IMG/VR virus record: IMGVR_UViG_3300028589_000020
Location: 1-38,091 of that record
DNA length: 38,091 bases
Source of the DNA: a virus
Reading direction: 5' to 3' (one strand)
A model generated the notes under the pieces. That model worked only from the letters and a program-made list of their open reading frames with translations, was not told where the DNA came from and searched no databases. Shown piece after piece: positions 37,269 through 38,091 of the stretch. Made by a program: the position numbers and the translations under genes. Each line of letters starts with the position of its first letter. Position 1 is the stretch's first letter.

Positions 37269-37363
37269 GTGCCGTGGAAATGTTTTCCACGCTCCTGACT
37301 GGCCATTCCGTCGCCGTCTGGTGCCTGGAGATCCACTCCTTTCTTCAGCGTCGACTGCATCCA

Positions 37364-38091
37364 TCAGCGAGTAAGCGTTTCCGGCGCTACGACCCATACG
37401 CTACAAGGCATTTTGTACAACAGATGCTCGACCGTGCTGCCAACCAGTCTGCCTATTCCTCGATGAGTGACGCGGCCCATTACGATCACATCGATGTCGT
37501 AAGCATCGGCATAGCTGGAAAGCACCTTGGCGGGATCGCCCACAATCATGTGCTGGTTTTCTGCCGGAATATTGTTGCGTGCAGCCAGCGCCTGGAAAGC
37601 TTCGCCTTGGGCATCGAACAGTTTCTTGGCTGCGCTGGAAGAAAAGATCGCGGACGCGTTATTGAAGCCGAATTCGGCAGCGCTGATCGATGACAGGTCA
37701 TGGGCATAAATCACGTCCAGGCTGCCATTGCAGACACTGGCCAGTCTTGCTGCTTCGCGCAGGATCCGATCGTTGAGGCCCTGGTATTGGCCCTCACGAT
37801 GGAAAGGGTCGACCGCCGCGACGATTCGGCGTGGCAGAGCGTTTTGAGCGTGGCTGACAAAATGCAGCGGCACCGGGCATTCGCGTAACAGGTGGATGTC
37901 CAGCGGCGTGAACATCAGCCGCGACAGAAGTGATTCGTGCTCCAGAGCCTTTATAAGGGCGGCCATCGGCTGTTCCTTCAAATGGATAAGGATCTCCTTC
38001 AAAGGATTGTCCACCCAGACGACCTCGGTGGTGACGGTCACTCCGATCTTGCGCAGCGGCCGGGCCTGGTCTTCGAGCCATTGATGATGGC
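37364..38091 (-). CDS. universal stress protein (UspA family), partial
   Basis: The C-terminal 242 residues are in the window; the frame is still open at the edge (HHQWLEDQARPLRKIG...), so the true start is beyond. Residues after about 70 are one UspA domain (RRIVAAVDPF ... VIYAHDLSS ... HMIVGDPAKVLSSYADAYDIDVIVMGRVTHRGIGRLVGSTVEHLLYKMPCSVWVV), with the nucleotide-site pattern G-x2-G-x9-G/S. The piece before it looks like the end of a first Usp domain, so a tandem UspE-like protein. A host gene flanking the prophage. Confidence 0.88.
   Translation of the reverse strand, partial: HHQWLEDQARPLRKIGVTVTTEVVWVDNPLKEILIHLKEQPMAALIKALEHESLLSRLMFTPLDIHLLRECPVPLHFVSHAQNALPRRIVAAVDPFHREGQYQGLNDRILREAARLASVCNGSLDVIYAHDLSSISAAEFGFNNASAIFSSSAAKKLFDAQGEAFQALAARNNIPAENQHMIVGDPAKVLSSYADAYDIDVIVMGRVTHRGIGRLVGSTVEHLLYKMPCSVWVVAPETLTR

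Noticed and set aside
37093-37290. Minus-strand ORF of 65 codons over the tRNA fragment
   Set aside because: Antisense to tRNA-Leu and its terminator; a frequent false gene call at such sites.
1-38091. CRISPR array, insertion sequence or integrase
   Set aside because: No regularly spaced direct repeats, no transposase and no tyrosine or serine recombinase were found in any frame.

Overview
The window is the greater part of an integrated lambda-like siphophage (prophage) in a Pseudomonas-type chromosome. The evidence is the lambda-style gene order, the high-GC codon use, cargo genes that are visibly AT-rich, and the right end: a 3' fragment of a tRNA-Leu (anticodon TAA) followed by a bacterial UspA-family gene. 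The left end of the window cuts through the leftward early operon. No integrase is visible; it should lie further left. Host genus is an inference from gene style. Layout. 1-2184 (minus strand): leftward early operon of small, mostly unrecognised genes, driven by a PL-like promoter with two operators (2143-2184) and followed by a boxA element (2080-2091). 2203-4234: immunity region, with a LexA/CI-type self-cleaving repressor (3326-4156), three short genes translationally coupled behind it in the place of lambda rexAB (2253-3300), and three operators between the divergent PRM and PR promoters. The five operators share the 15-bp palindrome AATACCGSCGGTATT. 4267-9304 (plus strand): early right operon with cro, two small regulator-like genes, a BRO-type antirepressor, replication initiator, DnaC-like loader, NinB, NinG and a gene in the position of the late antiterminator Q. 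9305-9958: untranslated region with three terminators and a degenerate tRNA-like gene. 9959-10807: holin, Rz and nested Rz1. 11122-33754: packaging, head, tail and fibre genes in canonical order, including the programmed -1 frameshift of the tail assembly chaperones. 33814-34236: a SleB-type cell wall hydrolase, the likely endolysin, far from the holin. How it works together: CI represses PL and PR and activates its own leaderless transcript, which also carries the Rex-like cassette. DNA damage would cleave CI (A150-G151 site, Ser191/Lys228 dyad). At the right end a consensus LexA box precedes an operon with an abasic-site SRAP protein, so two separate SOS responses are built into the element. 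Cargo ('moron') genes are the CI-linked cassette, a superinfection-immunity-like membrane protein plus lipoprotein inserted between tail genes K and I (25987-26794), and a Cys-rich small protein with its own promoter and terminator (34287-34797). Most notable for follow-up: the Rex-like cassette; a 45-bp element with twin GTGTCGCGACAC-type sites present in opposite orientation at the antirepressor start (5046-5090) and before the terminase block (10808-10852); the tRNA-like gene; the LexA-SRAP operon; and a hairpin-plus-TGCCTGGAG module repeated at three late-gene junctions.
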